A DNA stretch of 64,000 bases from Bacillota bacterium (GTDB lineage Bacteria; Bacillota; Clostridia; Lachnospirales; Lachnospiraceae): assembly GCA_023434365.1 (NCBI GenBank), contig JAEYSV010000057.1:80832-144831 (forward strand), in the 5' to 3' direction. The notes beneath the pieces are model-generated. The model worked only from the letters and a program-made list of their open reading frames with translations. It was not told where the DNA came from and did no database searches. The position numbers and the translations under genes were made by a program. This document shows, piece after piece, positions 44,689-52,391 of the stretch; position 1 is the stretch's first letter, and each line of letters starts with the position of its first letter.

Positions 44689-46158
44689 GTGATAAATCAA
44701 ATTAATAATGAGAATTTAAGAGTTGAGGATAAAAATATGCTACAGAAAAATCAGGAAGTTGAAGTGACAATTGATAATATTGGAGCAGATGGTGAAGGGA
44801 TTGGGCGTATTGATGGATACGCCCTTTTTATTAAAGATGCTCTAATAGGAGATGTTGTAAAAGCGAAAGTTATGAAGGCTAAGAAAAATTATGCTTATGC
44901 GAGGCTAATGGAGATTATAACCCCATCTCCATACAGGATTACTCCGCCATGTGACATTGCCAGGCAATGTGGTGGGTGCCAATTACAACATCTGGAGTAT
45001 AAAAAGCAGCTAGAATATAAAAGAGATAAAGTGATTAATTGCTTAGAGCGAATTGGAAAGTTTAAGGTAATCCAAACGGAAGAGCCTATATCTGAAGAAT
45101 GTGAACAAGAGTGCATTCAGATGGCTCCTCCAATTGGTATGGAGGATCCATATTTTTATCGTAATAAAGCTCAGTTTCCAGTTGGGAGAAACAAAGAAGG
45201 TAAGGTAGTATCTGGCTTCTACGCTTCTAGAACCCATAGTATCATTGAGACACAGCGTTGCTATATTCAGGCAAAAGAGAATGAAGAGATAATAAAAATT
45301 ATTAAGAATTTTATAGCAGAGTTTCAGATTTCTACCTATGATGAAGAGAGTCATCAAGGATTAGTCCGTCATATATTAACTAGAGTTGGCTATAAGACGA
45401 AAGAAATCATGGTATGTCTGGTCATTAACGGCAAAAATATTCCTCATAGTGAAGTTTTAGTAGAACGATTACGTAAAATCGAGGGAATGACAAGTATTTG
45501 CTTGAATTATAATACCGAAAAAACTAATGTAATACTTGGTTCGAAGGGTCATACACTTTGGGGGCAGGATTATATTACAGACTATATCGGAGAGATTAAG
45601 TTTCAAATCTCACCATTATCCTTTTATCAGGTTAATCCAGTGCAGACAGAGCGGTTATATGGCCAGGCTCTAGAGTATGCAGGCTTAACTGGCAATGAAG
45701 TTGTTTGGGATTTGTATTGTGGAATTGGAACCATAAGCTTATTCTTAGCAAAGAAAGCAAAAAGGGTATATGGTGTAGAGATAGTACCACAGGCCATTGA
45801 GGATGCAAAACGTAATGCACAGATTAATGGAATAACCAATGCAGAATTTTATGTCGGAGCAGCAGAAGAGATTTTGCCAGCAATGATTCATGGGGAAGAA
45901 GGATTTGATAAGAAGGCAGCAGAAGTAATTGTTGTCGATCCACCTAGAAAAGGCTGCGACGAGAGCCTTCTTAATACAATTGTCGCGATTGGTCCAAAAC
46001 GAGTTGTTTATGTGTCTTGTGATCCAGCAACTCTAGCTAGGGATTTAAGATATCTGGCTGACCGCGGATATCGAGTTGAAAAGGCTAGAGCAGTGGATAT
46101 GTTTCCTGGGACGGTGCATGTGGAGACCGTCTGTTGTCTACAAAGGGTGAATATGTAG
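44689..46158 (+). CDS. rlmD: 23S rRNA (uracil-C5)-methyltransferase RlmD-type
   Basis: A SAM-dependent RNA methyltransferase (TrmA/RumA family) methylating U1939, and often U747, of 23S rRNA in Gram-positive bacteria. It has a TRAM domain (about 20-80), Fe-S cysteines in CDIARQCGGCQ, and SAM motifs DLYCGIGTISLFLAKKA and VVDPPRKGC. The catalytic Cys is in YVSCDPATLARDL. The start is either GTG at 44689 (AAAGGG upstream) or ATG at 44737 (GAGGA upstream); both are well placed. The C-terminus HVETVCCLQRVNM is odd after the conserved HVETV, as expected if an element has integrated here and replaced the last codons. Everything after it is accessory. Confidence 0.93.
   Translation: MINQINNENLRVEDKNMLQKNQEVEVTIDNIGADGEGIGRIDGYALFIKDALIGDVVKAKVMKAKKNYAYARLMEIITPSPYRITPPCDIARQCGGCQLQHLEYKKQLEYKRDKVINCLERIGKFKVIQTEEPISEECEQECIQMAPPIGMEDPYFYRNKAQFPVGRNKEGKVVSGFYASRTHSIIETQRCYIQAKENEEIIKIIKNFIAEFQISTYDEESHQGLVRHILTRVGYKTKEIMVCLVINGKNIPHSEVLVERLRKIEGMTSICLNYNTEKTNVILGSKGHTLWGQDYITDYIGEIKFQISPLSFYQVNPVQTERLYGQALEYAGLTGNEVVWDLYCGIGTISLFLAKKAKRVYGVEIVPQAIEDAKRNAQINGITNAEFYVGAAEEILPAMIHGEEGFDKKAAEVIVVDPPRKGCDESLLNTIVAIGPKRVVYVSCDPATLARDLRYLADRGYRVEKARAVDMFPGTVHVETVCCLQRVNM
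46100..46140 (+). other. Presumed attachment site (left end) in the rlmD 3' end
   Basis: The codons for HVETV near the rlmD end are a documented insertion site (gene rum/rumA) for serine-recombinase elements such as streptococcal ICESp2905 and phage m46.1. Here accessory genes begin at once after the stop and the last residues are atypical. The core was not compared with the right end, which is outside the window. Confidence 0.45.
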
Positions 46159-46355
46159 AAATCCTTGAATTTACGCACTTTGCGAGGGTTTTTAAGTTCG
46201 CTGGGAAATCGAATTTTGGAAGAAAAAAAGAGATTTCCAATGAGATTAAAGTCTCGGTAGTTATGGAACTGGTATGAGTGGACACAAAAATATATCGTTC
46301 ATAAATCGGATGTTTCAGTAAAATAAACCATCAACAACTTCATAAAAAAAAGTCG

Positions 46356-46410
46356 AAAGACTGCTTGTTTTCAACATCTTTGATGTGAAAGCAGGCGGTC
46401 TTCTTTTTTT
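46356..46410 (+). terminator. Terminator between rlmD and the element's parB
   Basis: AAGACTGCTTG...CAACATC (from 46357) pairs imperfectly with GATGTGAAAGCAGGCGGTCTT (to about 46403), followed by seven T. It should shield the element from rlmD transcription. Confidence 0.7.
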
Positions 46411-46454
46411 GCCAGTTTTCACATGACACCTATGACAATAGGAGGAATGAGAAG

Positions 46455-47471
46455 ATGAAGAAATCAAAGGATTTGTGTTCATTATGGAACAACGAACAGG
46501 ATTTACAGACGGGAAACGTCAAAATCAGTGAATTGCACGAGTTTAAAGGACATCCCTTTCGAGTGGAGCATGATATGCAGTTGTTTGAATTATCCAGAAG
46601 TATTGAAGAAAAGGGAGTATTGGTCCCACTGATTGTTAGACTTAATCCTGATGGAGAAGGGTATGAGATTATTGCAGGTCATAGAAGAAAAGCTGCCTGT
46701 GAATGGGCTGGTGTTGATACGGTTCCTGTTATAGTTATGCAGTTGGATGATGCAGAAGCCACAATAGCCATGATCGACAGTAATCTACAACGAGAGCATA
46801 TAAGACCAAGTGAAAAGGCATTTGCATATAAGATGAAGTTGGAGGCAATGAAGCAGCAGGGGAAGCGAAATGATTTGTTTCAAGATGGAACTTTGTCCCC
46901 AGTGGGGACGAAGTTAGATAATTCCACTTTGGAACTAAATCAGTTGGTTTGTTCTTATGATGATTCTGGTAAATGGCAATTAGACAGTCAGCCATTAGAA
47001 AAAGAACAACCAAGAGTTCGGACGGATGAATTGTTGGCGAGACAGATTGGAGAAAGCAGAAACCAGATTGCAAGATATATTCGCCTCACCAATCTAATAC
47101 CTAAGATTTTGGATATGGTAGATGAAGATAAACTGGCATTTCGTTCCGCAGTAGAACTTTCTTATCTGTCAGAAGAAGAACAGTATGAGCTTCATGCAGT
47201 TATGGAATTGGAGCAGGTGATTCCGTCTTTATCTCAAGCAAATCGAATGAAGCGGATGAGCCAGTCAGGAAAATTAGATATGGATATGCTTTATGAAATT
47301 CTTGGTGAGGAGAAACCAAATCAGAGGGAAAAGCTAAAGATTTACGCTGATTCATTGGAAGGGTATTTTCCATCTGATTTTACACCAAAGCAGAAAGTGG
47401 AACTCATAGAAACACTTGTGAAAGAATGGAGTCTAAATCAAGCTAAGACAATGGAGAAGAAGGGAAGGTAA
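46455..47471 (+). CDS. ParB/Spo0J-family partition protein
   Basis: A 338-residue ParB-like protein of the kind found on Tn1549-type and related clostridial elements. The ParB N-terminal CTPase/nuclease-fold domain covers about 20-125, with EKGVLVPLIVRL and the signature GYEIIAGHRRKAACEWAG. The helix-turn-helix DNA-binding domain is about 195-235 (LLARQIGESRNQIARYIRL). Between them is a 60-residue insert not seen in chromosomal Spo0J. No parA gene accompanies it; an actin-like ParM gene is two genes on. TAGGAGG precedes the ATG. It is the first gene of the element, followed 5 nt later by tnpV. Confidence 0.85.
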   Translation: MKKSKDLCSLWNNEQDLQTGNVKISELHEFKGHPFRVEHDMQLFELSRSIEEKGVLVPLIVRLNPDGEGYEIIAGHRRKAACEWAGVDTVPVIVMQLDDAEATIAMIDSNLQREHIRPSEKAFAYKMKLEAMKQQGKRNDLFQDGTLSPVGTKLDNSTLELNQLVCSYDDSGKWQLDSQPLEKEQPRVRTDELLARQIGESRNQIARYIRLTNLIPKILDMVDEDKLAFRSAVELSYLSEEEQYELHAVMELEQVIPSLSQANRMKRMSQSGKLDMDMLYEILGEEKPNQREKLKIYADSLEGYFPSDFTPKQKVELIETLVKEWSLNQAKTMEKKGR

Positions 47472-47476
47472 TTATT

Positions 47477-47857
47477 ATGAGCGAAGAGAAATCATTATTT
47501 GATTCCATGGGAGTTCGTTATGAAGAACGAGAAGGATTATTATATCCAGTAATTGCAGAGGTAGAAATACAAGAACCAATTCATATTGGAAAGTATGGAC
47601 ATCTTTGGATGAATTTTATGAAAGAGAATCATCCAGATCGATATTGTCATTTACTTCGATTTGGAAAATTAATGACAAAAGCAATTGAGATTGATGAGGA
47701 AGCATATCAACTACTGGATTCAATTACTGAGAAGTATTTAAAGAGCCATTCGCCTAAAGATTCCAGTTCTACCATGGAAATGTGGAGACTTCGGGAAGAA
47801 GCGAAAAGAATAGCAGAAGAAGTTATTTTTCAAGATATTGTTAATCAGTTTCACTAA
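47477..47857 (+). CDS. TnpV family transposon protein
   Basis: A 126-residue protein matching the TnpV family, first described on Tn4451/Tn4453-type clostridial mobilizable transposons. The family core is IGKYGHLWMNFMKENHPDRY with LRFGKLM and the C-terminal helix MEMWRLREEAKRIAEEVI. The biochemical role is unknown; TnpV is not a transposase. GAAGGG lies shortly before the ATG. Its stop codon overlaps the first possible ATG of the next gene, so it is translationally linked with ParB and the ParM-like gene. Confidence 0.85.
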   Translation: MSEEKSLFDSMGVRYEEREGLLYPVIAEVEIQEPIHIGKYGHLWMNFMKENHPDRYCHLLRFGKLMTKAIEIDEEAYQLLDSITEKYLKSHSPKDSSSTMEMWRLREEAKRIAEEVIFQDIVNQFH

Positions 47858-47874
47858 TGGGAGGGATTTTATTT

Positions 47875-48909
47875 ATGAATGAGAACTTAAGGATAGCAGG
47901 AAATCAGAATTATTTTATAGGAAAACCAAATCAATCCGAAATTACAACAACACCGAATGGTAAAGGAGAAGAACGAATGAGAGATTATACTATGAATGGA
48001 ACTTTAATTATTGGCTGTGACCACGGTTACGGCAACATTAAGACAGCGCATTTTTGCTTCAAAGCATCCGCCGAAGCAAGTGAAACAGCGCCGATTTTTA
48101 GCAAAGATTATGTGAAATATGAAGATAAATATTATGTAATATCAGAAGGGCATAAGAGTTTTCTGGCAGACAAGATTGCGGACGATGATTATTATATCCT
48201 GACGTTGGCTGCGATTGCGAAAGAAATGGAACTTCGAGGATTGCATGAGACAAAGATTCATCTGGCTGTAGGGCTTCCTCTGAAATGGGTAAAGGCACAA
48301 AGAGAATCGTTTAAGACGTATCTGCTTCGCAATCGCTACGTGGATTTTGAATATCGTGAGAAGAAATATCTGGTAGAGATTGTAGATTGTACCGTAATGC
48401 CACAGTGTTATTCTGCTGTGGCAGAGACTTTAAAGGAGTTTACCGGGATTAATATGCTTGTGGATATTGGAAATGGAACTATGAACATCATGTATCTTAA
48501 TGACAGAAGAGCAATGGAGAATAAATCATGGACAGAGAAATTCGGAGTCAACCAGTGTGCGATTCGAATTCGCAACAAAGTTCTGGATGAAACAGGCACT
48601 AATCTTATGGATGATGTGATTGAGCGTTTTCTAAGAACGGGAGTAACAAAAGTAGATGAACCTTATAATTCATTGATCAGAAATGCAGCAGCAGAGTATG
48701 TGGCTGAAATATTTACGAAGCTGAAAGATTATGAATATAACGACAAGCTGATGAATCTGCATATTATGGGTGGTGGTCATAAACTGGTGGAAACCGTTGG
48801 AGAGTATAATCCAGATAAGACCTTTTTTATCACAGACATCTGTGCAACGGCAAAAGGGTACGAGTATTACTGTTATATGGGACTTCGCAGACAAAACCAG
48901 AATCGTTAA
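47875..48909 (+). CDS. ParM/StbA-like plasmid segregation actin
   Basis: An actin-like ATPase expected to form filaments that separate or stabilise copies of the element. The actin fold begins with phosphate-1 LIIGCDHGYGNIKTA. The second phosphate loop is MLVDIGNGTMNIMYLN (about 197-212), and the adenosine motif is LHIMGGGHKLVETVG. Two starts are credible: ATG 47875, after GGGAGGG (344 residues), and ATG 47977, after AAAGGAG at 8 nt, which begins MRDYTMNG and removes 34 extra residues ahead of the fold. The overlapping ATG at 47857 is unlikely. It is followed by a ParR-like gene. Confidence 0.85.
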   Translation: MNENLRIAGNQNYFIGKPNQSEITTTPNGKGEERMRDYTMNGTLIIGCDHGYGNIKTAHFCFKASAEASETAPIFSKDYVKYEDKYYVISEGHKSFLADKIADDDYYILTLAAIAKEMELRGLHETKIHLAVGLPLKWVKAQRESFKTYLLRNRYVDFEYREKKYLVEIVDCTVMPQCYSAVAETLKEFTGINMLVDIGNGTMNIMYLNDRRAMENKSWTEKFGVNQCAIRIRNKVLDETGTNLMDDVIERFLRTGVTKVDEPYNSLIRNAAAEYVAEIFTKLKDYEYNDKLMNLHIMGGGHKLVETVGEYNPDKTFFITDICATAKGYEYYCYMGLRRQNQNR

Positions 48910-48966
48910 TCAGAAATGTTTCTGATAAATTTATACTGTTAAAATCTTGTGAGAAAGGAGTTTTCA

Positions 48967-49449
48967 ATGATTAGGAATACGAATATCCGATTCTATGAGG
49001 AAGAAGAGGAAGATAAAAGGGCATGGGAAATCTTACATGCCCTTGATAAAAAACAATTTAAGTCCCAGAGTAAATTCGTGGTGCTTGCGATACTGGATTA
49101 TTATGAAAAATGCATGAAGCAAGAGCAAGATCCGTACTTTGAGACAAGGGAGAAAGAAGACGCTTTTTCTGACAGAATCGTAAAGTCAGTGGAAGAAAAG
49201 GTACTCAGTAATCTTCCAGCTCTGATTGGAAATTATGTGATGTGTCTGCAACAGATTCCGTTGCAGAATGCGTCTATGGTTGGGCAGTCAGCATTAGCAA
49301 ATTCCGCAGGAATACTTCCTACTGCAAATGCTACTGGTGCAATAAATCCTTCTGGAGCAGAAGTAGAGATTGGTTCTGGTGATTTTAGTAAGGAATCAAA
49401 TTTTGAGATTGAGGAAAACGAATTTCTTGATTTTGGAATGATGGAATAG
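48967..49449 (+). CDS. Putative ParR-like partner of the ParM-like protein
   Basis: A 160-residue protein. Residues 1-60 (IRFYEEEEEDKRAWEILHAL, then FKSQSKFVVLAILDYYEK) look like a ribbon-helix-helix DNA-binding domain. The rest is low-complexity and ends in an acidic tail. Its place right after the actin-like gene is where the centromere-binding ParR is encoded in type II partition loci, so I infer that role; no sequence signature proves it. The ATG at 48967 follows AAAGGAG. The in-frame GTG at 48949 lies upstream of that site and was rejected. A terminator follows at 49600-49638. Confidence 0.6.
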   Translation: MIRNTNIRFYEEEEEDKRAWEILHALDKKQFKSQSKFVVLAILDYYEKCMKQEQDPYFETREKEDAFSDRIVKSVEEKVLSNLPALIGNYVMCLQQIPLQNASMVGQSALANSAGILPTANATGAINPSGAEVEIGSGDFSKESNFEIEENEFLDFGMME

Positions 49450-49599
49450 GTTTGGTTATAAGAGTGTTACCAGAAAGGGAAGAACGGCTACATTTGGTGG
49501 TCATTTTGGTAGCAGACATTTTTAGAAAAGATACTAGAACGGATGTGGTTATAAATTGATATAGATTTGTAGCCATATTTCATATATTGGCTGCAAAAG

Positions 49600-49638
49600 A
49601 GACAGAAGGCAAATTTCATGCTGTTCTGTCTTTTTTTT
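49600..49638 (+). terminator. Terminator of the partition operon
   Basis: AGACAGA at 49600-49606 pairs with TCTGTCT at 49625-49631, with extra G-C pairs inside, followed by a run of T. Confidence 0.7.
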
Positions 49639-49680
49639 GCGCCTTTTTTACAGAGAAAGGCTGTAAATATACCAGGGTCT

Positions 49681-49755
49681 TAGGGATGGAATCCCTAACA
49701 AGATAAGGGTGCGTCAGTGCCCGACAGGATTTCGCAATGCGAAATCCGTATCTTG
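49681..49755. other. Candidate origin of transfer (oriT)
   Basis: A cluster of inverted repeats 90 nt before mobC: TAGGGAT 49681-49687 with 49691-49697, outer CAAGATA 49699-49705 with TATCTTG 49749-49755, and GGATTTCGC 49727-49735 with GCGAAATCC 49739-49747. On the minus strand the last repeat ends in ATCCTG followed by T, which matches the nick consensus of MOB-P-type origins (ATCCTG followed by Y). The expected nick lies between 49724 and 49725. The rest of the 49450-49844 gap holds the partition terminator and no gene. Confidence 0.6.
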
Positions 49756-49844
49756 CAAAAAATCTCAGCACTTAACTTTAGGTTAAGAAAGGTGTTCAGG
49801 TTGTAAAGCACGTAAGCAATCATTTGAAGAAGGAGAATACGATT

Positions 49845-50180
49845 ATGGGAAAAAGAAAAGTAGGTATGGCAAGACAAAATAGAACCATTCGATTATCGAA
49901 ATCGGAGCTACAAAGATTAGCAGAAGGGGCAAAGGAGGCAGGAATGTCAGAAAGTGAATATGTCAGACACTTAATACTGCATGGTGGTGTTGACGCAGAT
50001 TATATTCGTGACAGACAGAACATTATACGACAGATAACAGGAGTTGCTACGAATGTAAATCAGGCTGCAAAGTGGGCAAATGAAAATAAATATATTCCAC
50101 AGAGCAGAATTGACCAGATGTGTATGCAATTAGGTGTAATTTTAGGTTTGTTAAAGGAGTTGATTCAATTATGGCGATAA
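49845..50180 (+). CDS. mobC: MobC-family relaxosome accessory protein
   Basis: A 111-residue DNA-binding protein thought to melt oriT and help the relaxase. It begins with a basic segment (GKRKVGMARQNRTIRLSKSEL), a ribbon-helix-helix-like part (AGMSESEYVRHLIL), and the MobC core IIRQITGVATNVNQAAKWAN. The ATG at 49845 follows AAGGAG. The TTG at 49824 would place the ribosome binding site inside the gene. Its 3' end overlaps the relaxase start by 10 nt, so the two are translationally coupled. Confidence 0.88.
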   Translation: MGKRKVGMARQNRTIRLSKSELQRLAEGAKEAGMSESEYVRHLILHGGVDADYIRDRQNIIRQITGVATNVNQAAKWANENKYIPQSRIDQMCMQLGVILGLLKELIQLWR

Positions 50181-51979
50181 CCAAGATTATGAATATAGGT
50201 GATGGAAAGAAAGGCAAAATCACAAATCATCTAAAACATGCTTTGGACTATATCATGAATGAAGCTAAGACAGAAAATGGTGTTTTGGTTGCTGGATGGA
50301 ATTGTGTTCCAAAGTTTGCTTTTGAACAGATGGTTGGAACCAAAGAATTATATGGAAAGATTGGAGGAAGGCAAGGCTATCACTTCGTGATATCCTGTCC
50401 TCCAGGCGAAGGAACATTGGAACAATTATTAGAACTGATGAGGGAGTTTGCACAGGAGTTTTTGGGTGATGATTATGAGGCGGTGTATAGTGTTCACTCT
50501 GATAAGGAGCATTGTCATGGGCATTTGGTCTTTAACAGTGTGAATATGAATACGGGTAAGAAATACGAATATAAGAAGGGAGACTGGAAACATCAGATCC
50601 AGCCGATTACCAATCGCTTATGCGAGAAATACGGTCTTTCCATTATGCCAGCAGAATACAGCAAAGATCCTGTTAATATGAATCGAAAGCAGTGGGAAAA
50701 GGAACAGTCTTGGAGTGAATTTATTGAAGCGGATGTGAAATATTGCCGTGGGGTAGCGGAAGATTATAAGCATTTTCTTTATCTGTTAGGGGAATTAGGA
50801 TACGTCTTAAAACAAGGTGCCCATCTTGCGATTAAAGCAGATAAAATGAGACGGTTTCGGAGATTAGATACCATTAGCGAGGAATTTTCCAAAGAAAATC
50901 TGCAAGAGTTTTTTGAAAAAGGAAGATATCAATATGAATCACCAAGAGTCTTAACACCCGATGTTAAATATTTGCCAAAGCCAAAGAATTCCTATCAGCA
51001 GAAGTTCTATGGAAAGATTTATCGTATGCGTGTGGTGGAGAAATGCCGATTTCAATATAAATCTGCTCAGTATAAAGAAGACTTAGAACGGATGCATACG
51101 CTACAGGAGGAGTACTTATTTCTTTGCAGAAAAGATGTGAAGAGTGTTACGGATATAGCAGGGATTATTGGACTAGCTAAGTATGATTTGGAAAGGCTTA
51201 CAGAGAAACAGAAATCCTTGTATCTAGAGCGAGCGGAGATTAAGAGAAAGTCAACTCGTAATCATGATTGGGACTCTATTATTTCTACAGAACCAGATTA
51301 TCGGAAGCAGCTAAATGATATAAAACTGGAAAAGAAGAGACTACAGAAAGAAATTAAGATTGGAGATCGTTGCCTGAAAGAAGTACTTTATGTTGGTCTT
51401 TTTGTTCCAGAGAGTGTTGAAATTGGAAATGTGTATGATGTGAAAGTGCCTAAAAAGCCTTGGTATTTGAAGAAAGAGGAAAAGAAGATTCTTGATAAGA
51501 AACAGGATGATACAGTCAATGCTGCGGAAAGTAAGGATTTTTTTGAGAGTGTAAATAGGAGCGTGGATGATAGTTATGTGCTTATTACAGATAATAAAGA
51601 ACAGACATTCAAGGCGGATTCTGGTGAAGAAGTAGCAGTTACAGAGGAAGTCGTTCCAGTTCTTAAGGATTCTTATGAGAGACCAGATAATAAATCTGGA
51701 ATGCTGGAGAACTTGGAAGATTCAGTTGAAACAGAAGATTACACAAAGGCTGTCACAAAAGAAATCTATGAATCCATGACAGATAAAGAAAAGGCGGAAT
51801 GGATTGGAATTGATAATAAGGATATGCTTGTTTCTATTAAACAATTTCATGAAAAGCTTAAGTCAATTGGAATTACTTATCAGTATATTTCGGATGAAAC
51901 AGAAGAGTATTGTAGGTTGGAAAGTTTGTTATCTAATGGAAGTAAATATAGAAAATTTAATTCTGATATGCGAAGATAA
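50171..51979 (+). CDS. HUH relaxase (mobilization nuclease, MOB-P-like)
   Basis: The DNA strand transferase that should nick oriT and stay bound to the 5' end during transfer. From the ATG at 50171 (AAAGGAG at 50153-50159) it has 602 residues. The relaxase domain fills about 1-160: a Tyr in the helix HALDYIMNEAK is the likely nucleophile, and HSDKEHCHGH supplies the metal-binding histidines. A basic helical middle region (about 200-430) follows, then an acidic, Asp/Glu/Ser-rich tail of about 150 residues without recognisable domains. The upstream ATG at 50120 lies deep in mobC and was rejected. It is paired with mobC and the adjacent oriT-like repeats. Confidence 0.9.
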   Translation: MAITKIMNIGDGKKGKITNHLKHALDYIMNEAKTENGVLVAGWNCVPKFAFEQMVGTKELYGKIGGRQGYHFVISCPPGEGTLEQLLELMREFAQEFLGDDYEAVYSVHSDKEHCHGHLVFNSVNMNTGKKYEYKKGDWKHQIQPITNRLCEKYGLSIMPAEYSKDPVNMNRKQWEKEQSWSEFIEADVKYCRGVAEDYKHFLYLLGELGYVLKQGAHLAIKADKMRRFRRLDTISEEFSKENLQEFFEKGRYQYESPRVLTPDVKYLPKPKNSYQQKFYGKIYRMRVVEKCRFQYKSAQYKEDLERMHTLQEEYLFLCRKDVKSVTDIAGIIGLAKYDLERLTEKQKSLYLERAEIKRKSTRNHDWDSIISTEPDYRKQLNDIKLEKKRLQKEIKIGDRCLKEVLYVGLFVPESVEIGNVYDVKVPKKPWYLKKEEKKILDKKQDDTVNAAESKDFFESVNRSVDDSYVLITDNKEQTFKADSGEEVAVTEEVVPVLKDSYERPDNKSGMLENLEDSVETEDYTKAVTKEIYESMTDKEKAEWIGIDNKDMLVSIKQFHEKLKSIGITYQYISDETEEYCRLESLLSNGSKYRKFNSDMRR

Positions 51980-52092
51980 AATTGATTTCTGAGGTGGTAA
52001 TGTGATTTTACAACCTCAGATTCATGAACACATAATAAAGTGGTTGTTATTTTCCATTATCTAACTATATTGCAAATTATTATAGCATTTGG

Positions 52093-52122
52093 ATTGTAAT
52101 TATAAACTATTTCGTTTACAAT
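52093..52122. promoter_or_regulatory. Inverted repeat, possible operator of the XRE/restriction operon
   Basis: ATTGTAA at 52093-52099 is complementary to TTACAAT at 52116-52122, with AAAC...GTTT inside. It lies about 30 nt before the XRE gene in a T/A-rich, promoter-like gap. Confidence 0.4.
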
Positions 52123-52154
52123 TGATATCAAGAATTTGTTAAAGGAGGTGTGCA

Positions 52155-52391
52155 ATGACAACAACTGAACAAATCAAAATATTATGTGTCAGGATGGATA
52201 TTAGTATATCTGAACTTGCAAGACGCATTGGGCAGTCACCACAAAATTTTAATGCAAAATTAAAACGTGGAACGATTACAGATAAAGAACTTGTTGAGAT
52301 AGCTGATATATTAAATATTTCATATACACAGACATTTGTGTTACCAAATGGAGAAAAAATTGAACTTAAAAATGGAGGAACTTTGAAATGA
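52155..52391 (+). CDS. XRE-type helix-turn-helix regulator
   Basis: A 78-residue Cro/CI-like repressor almost entirely made of a helix-turn-helix domain (ISELARRIGQSPQNFNAKLK, then DKELVEIADILNI). A strong AAAGGAGGTG precedes the ATG. Its stop overlaps the hsdM start by 4 nt (ATGA), so it is co-translated with the restriction genes and probably acts as their controller, delaying nuclease expression in a new host. An inverted repeat upstream may be its operator. Confidence 0.85.
   Translation: MTTTEQIKILCVRMDISISELARRIGQSPQNFNAKLKRGTITDKELVEIADILNISYTQTFVLPNGEKIELKNGGTLK

Noticed and set aside
47477..47857. TnpV taken as a transposase or integrase
   Set aside because: TnpV lacks recombinase motifs; no serine or tyrosine recombinase is present in the window.
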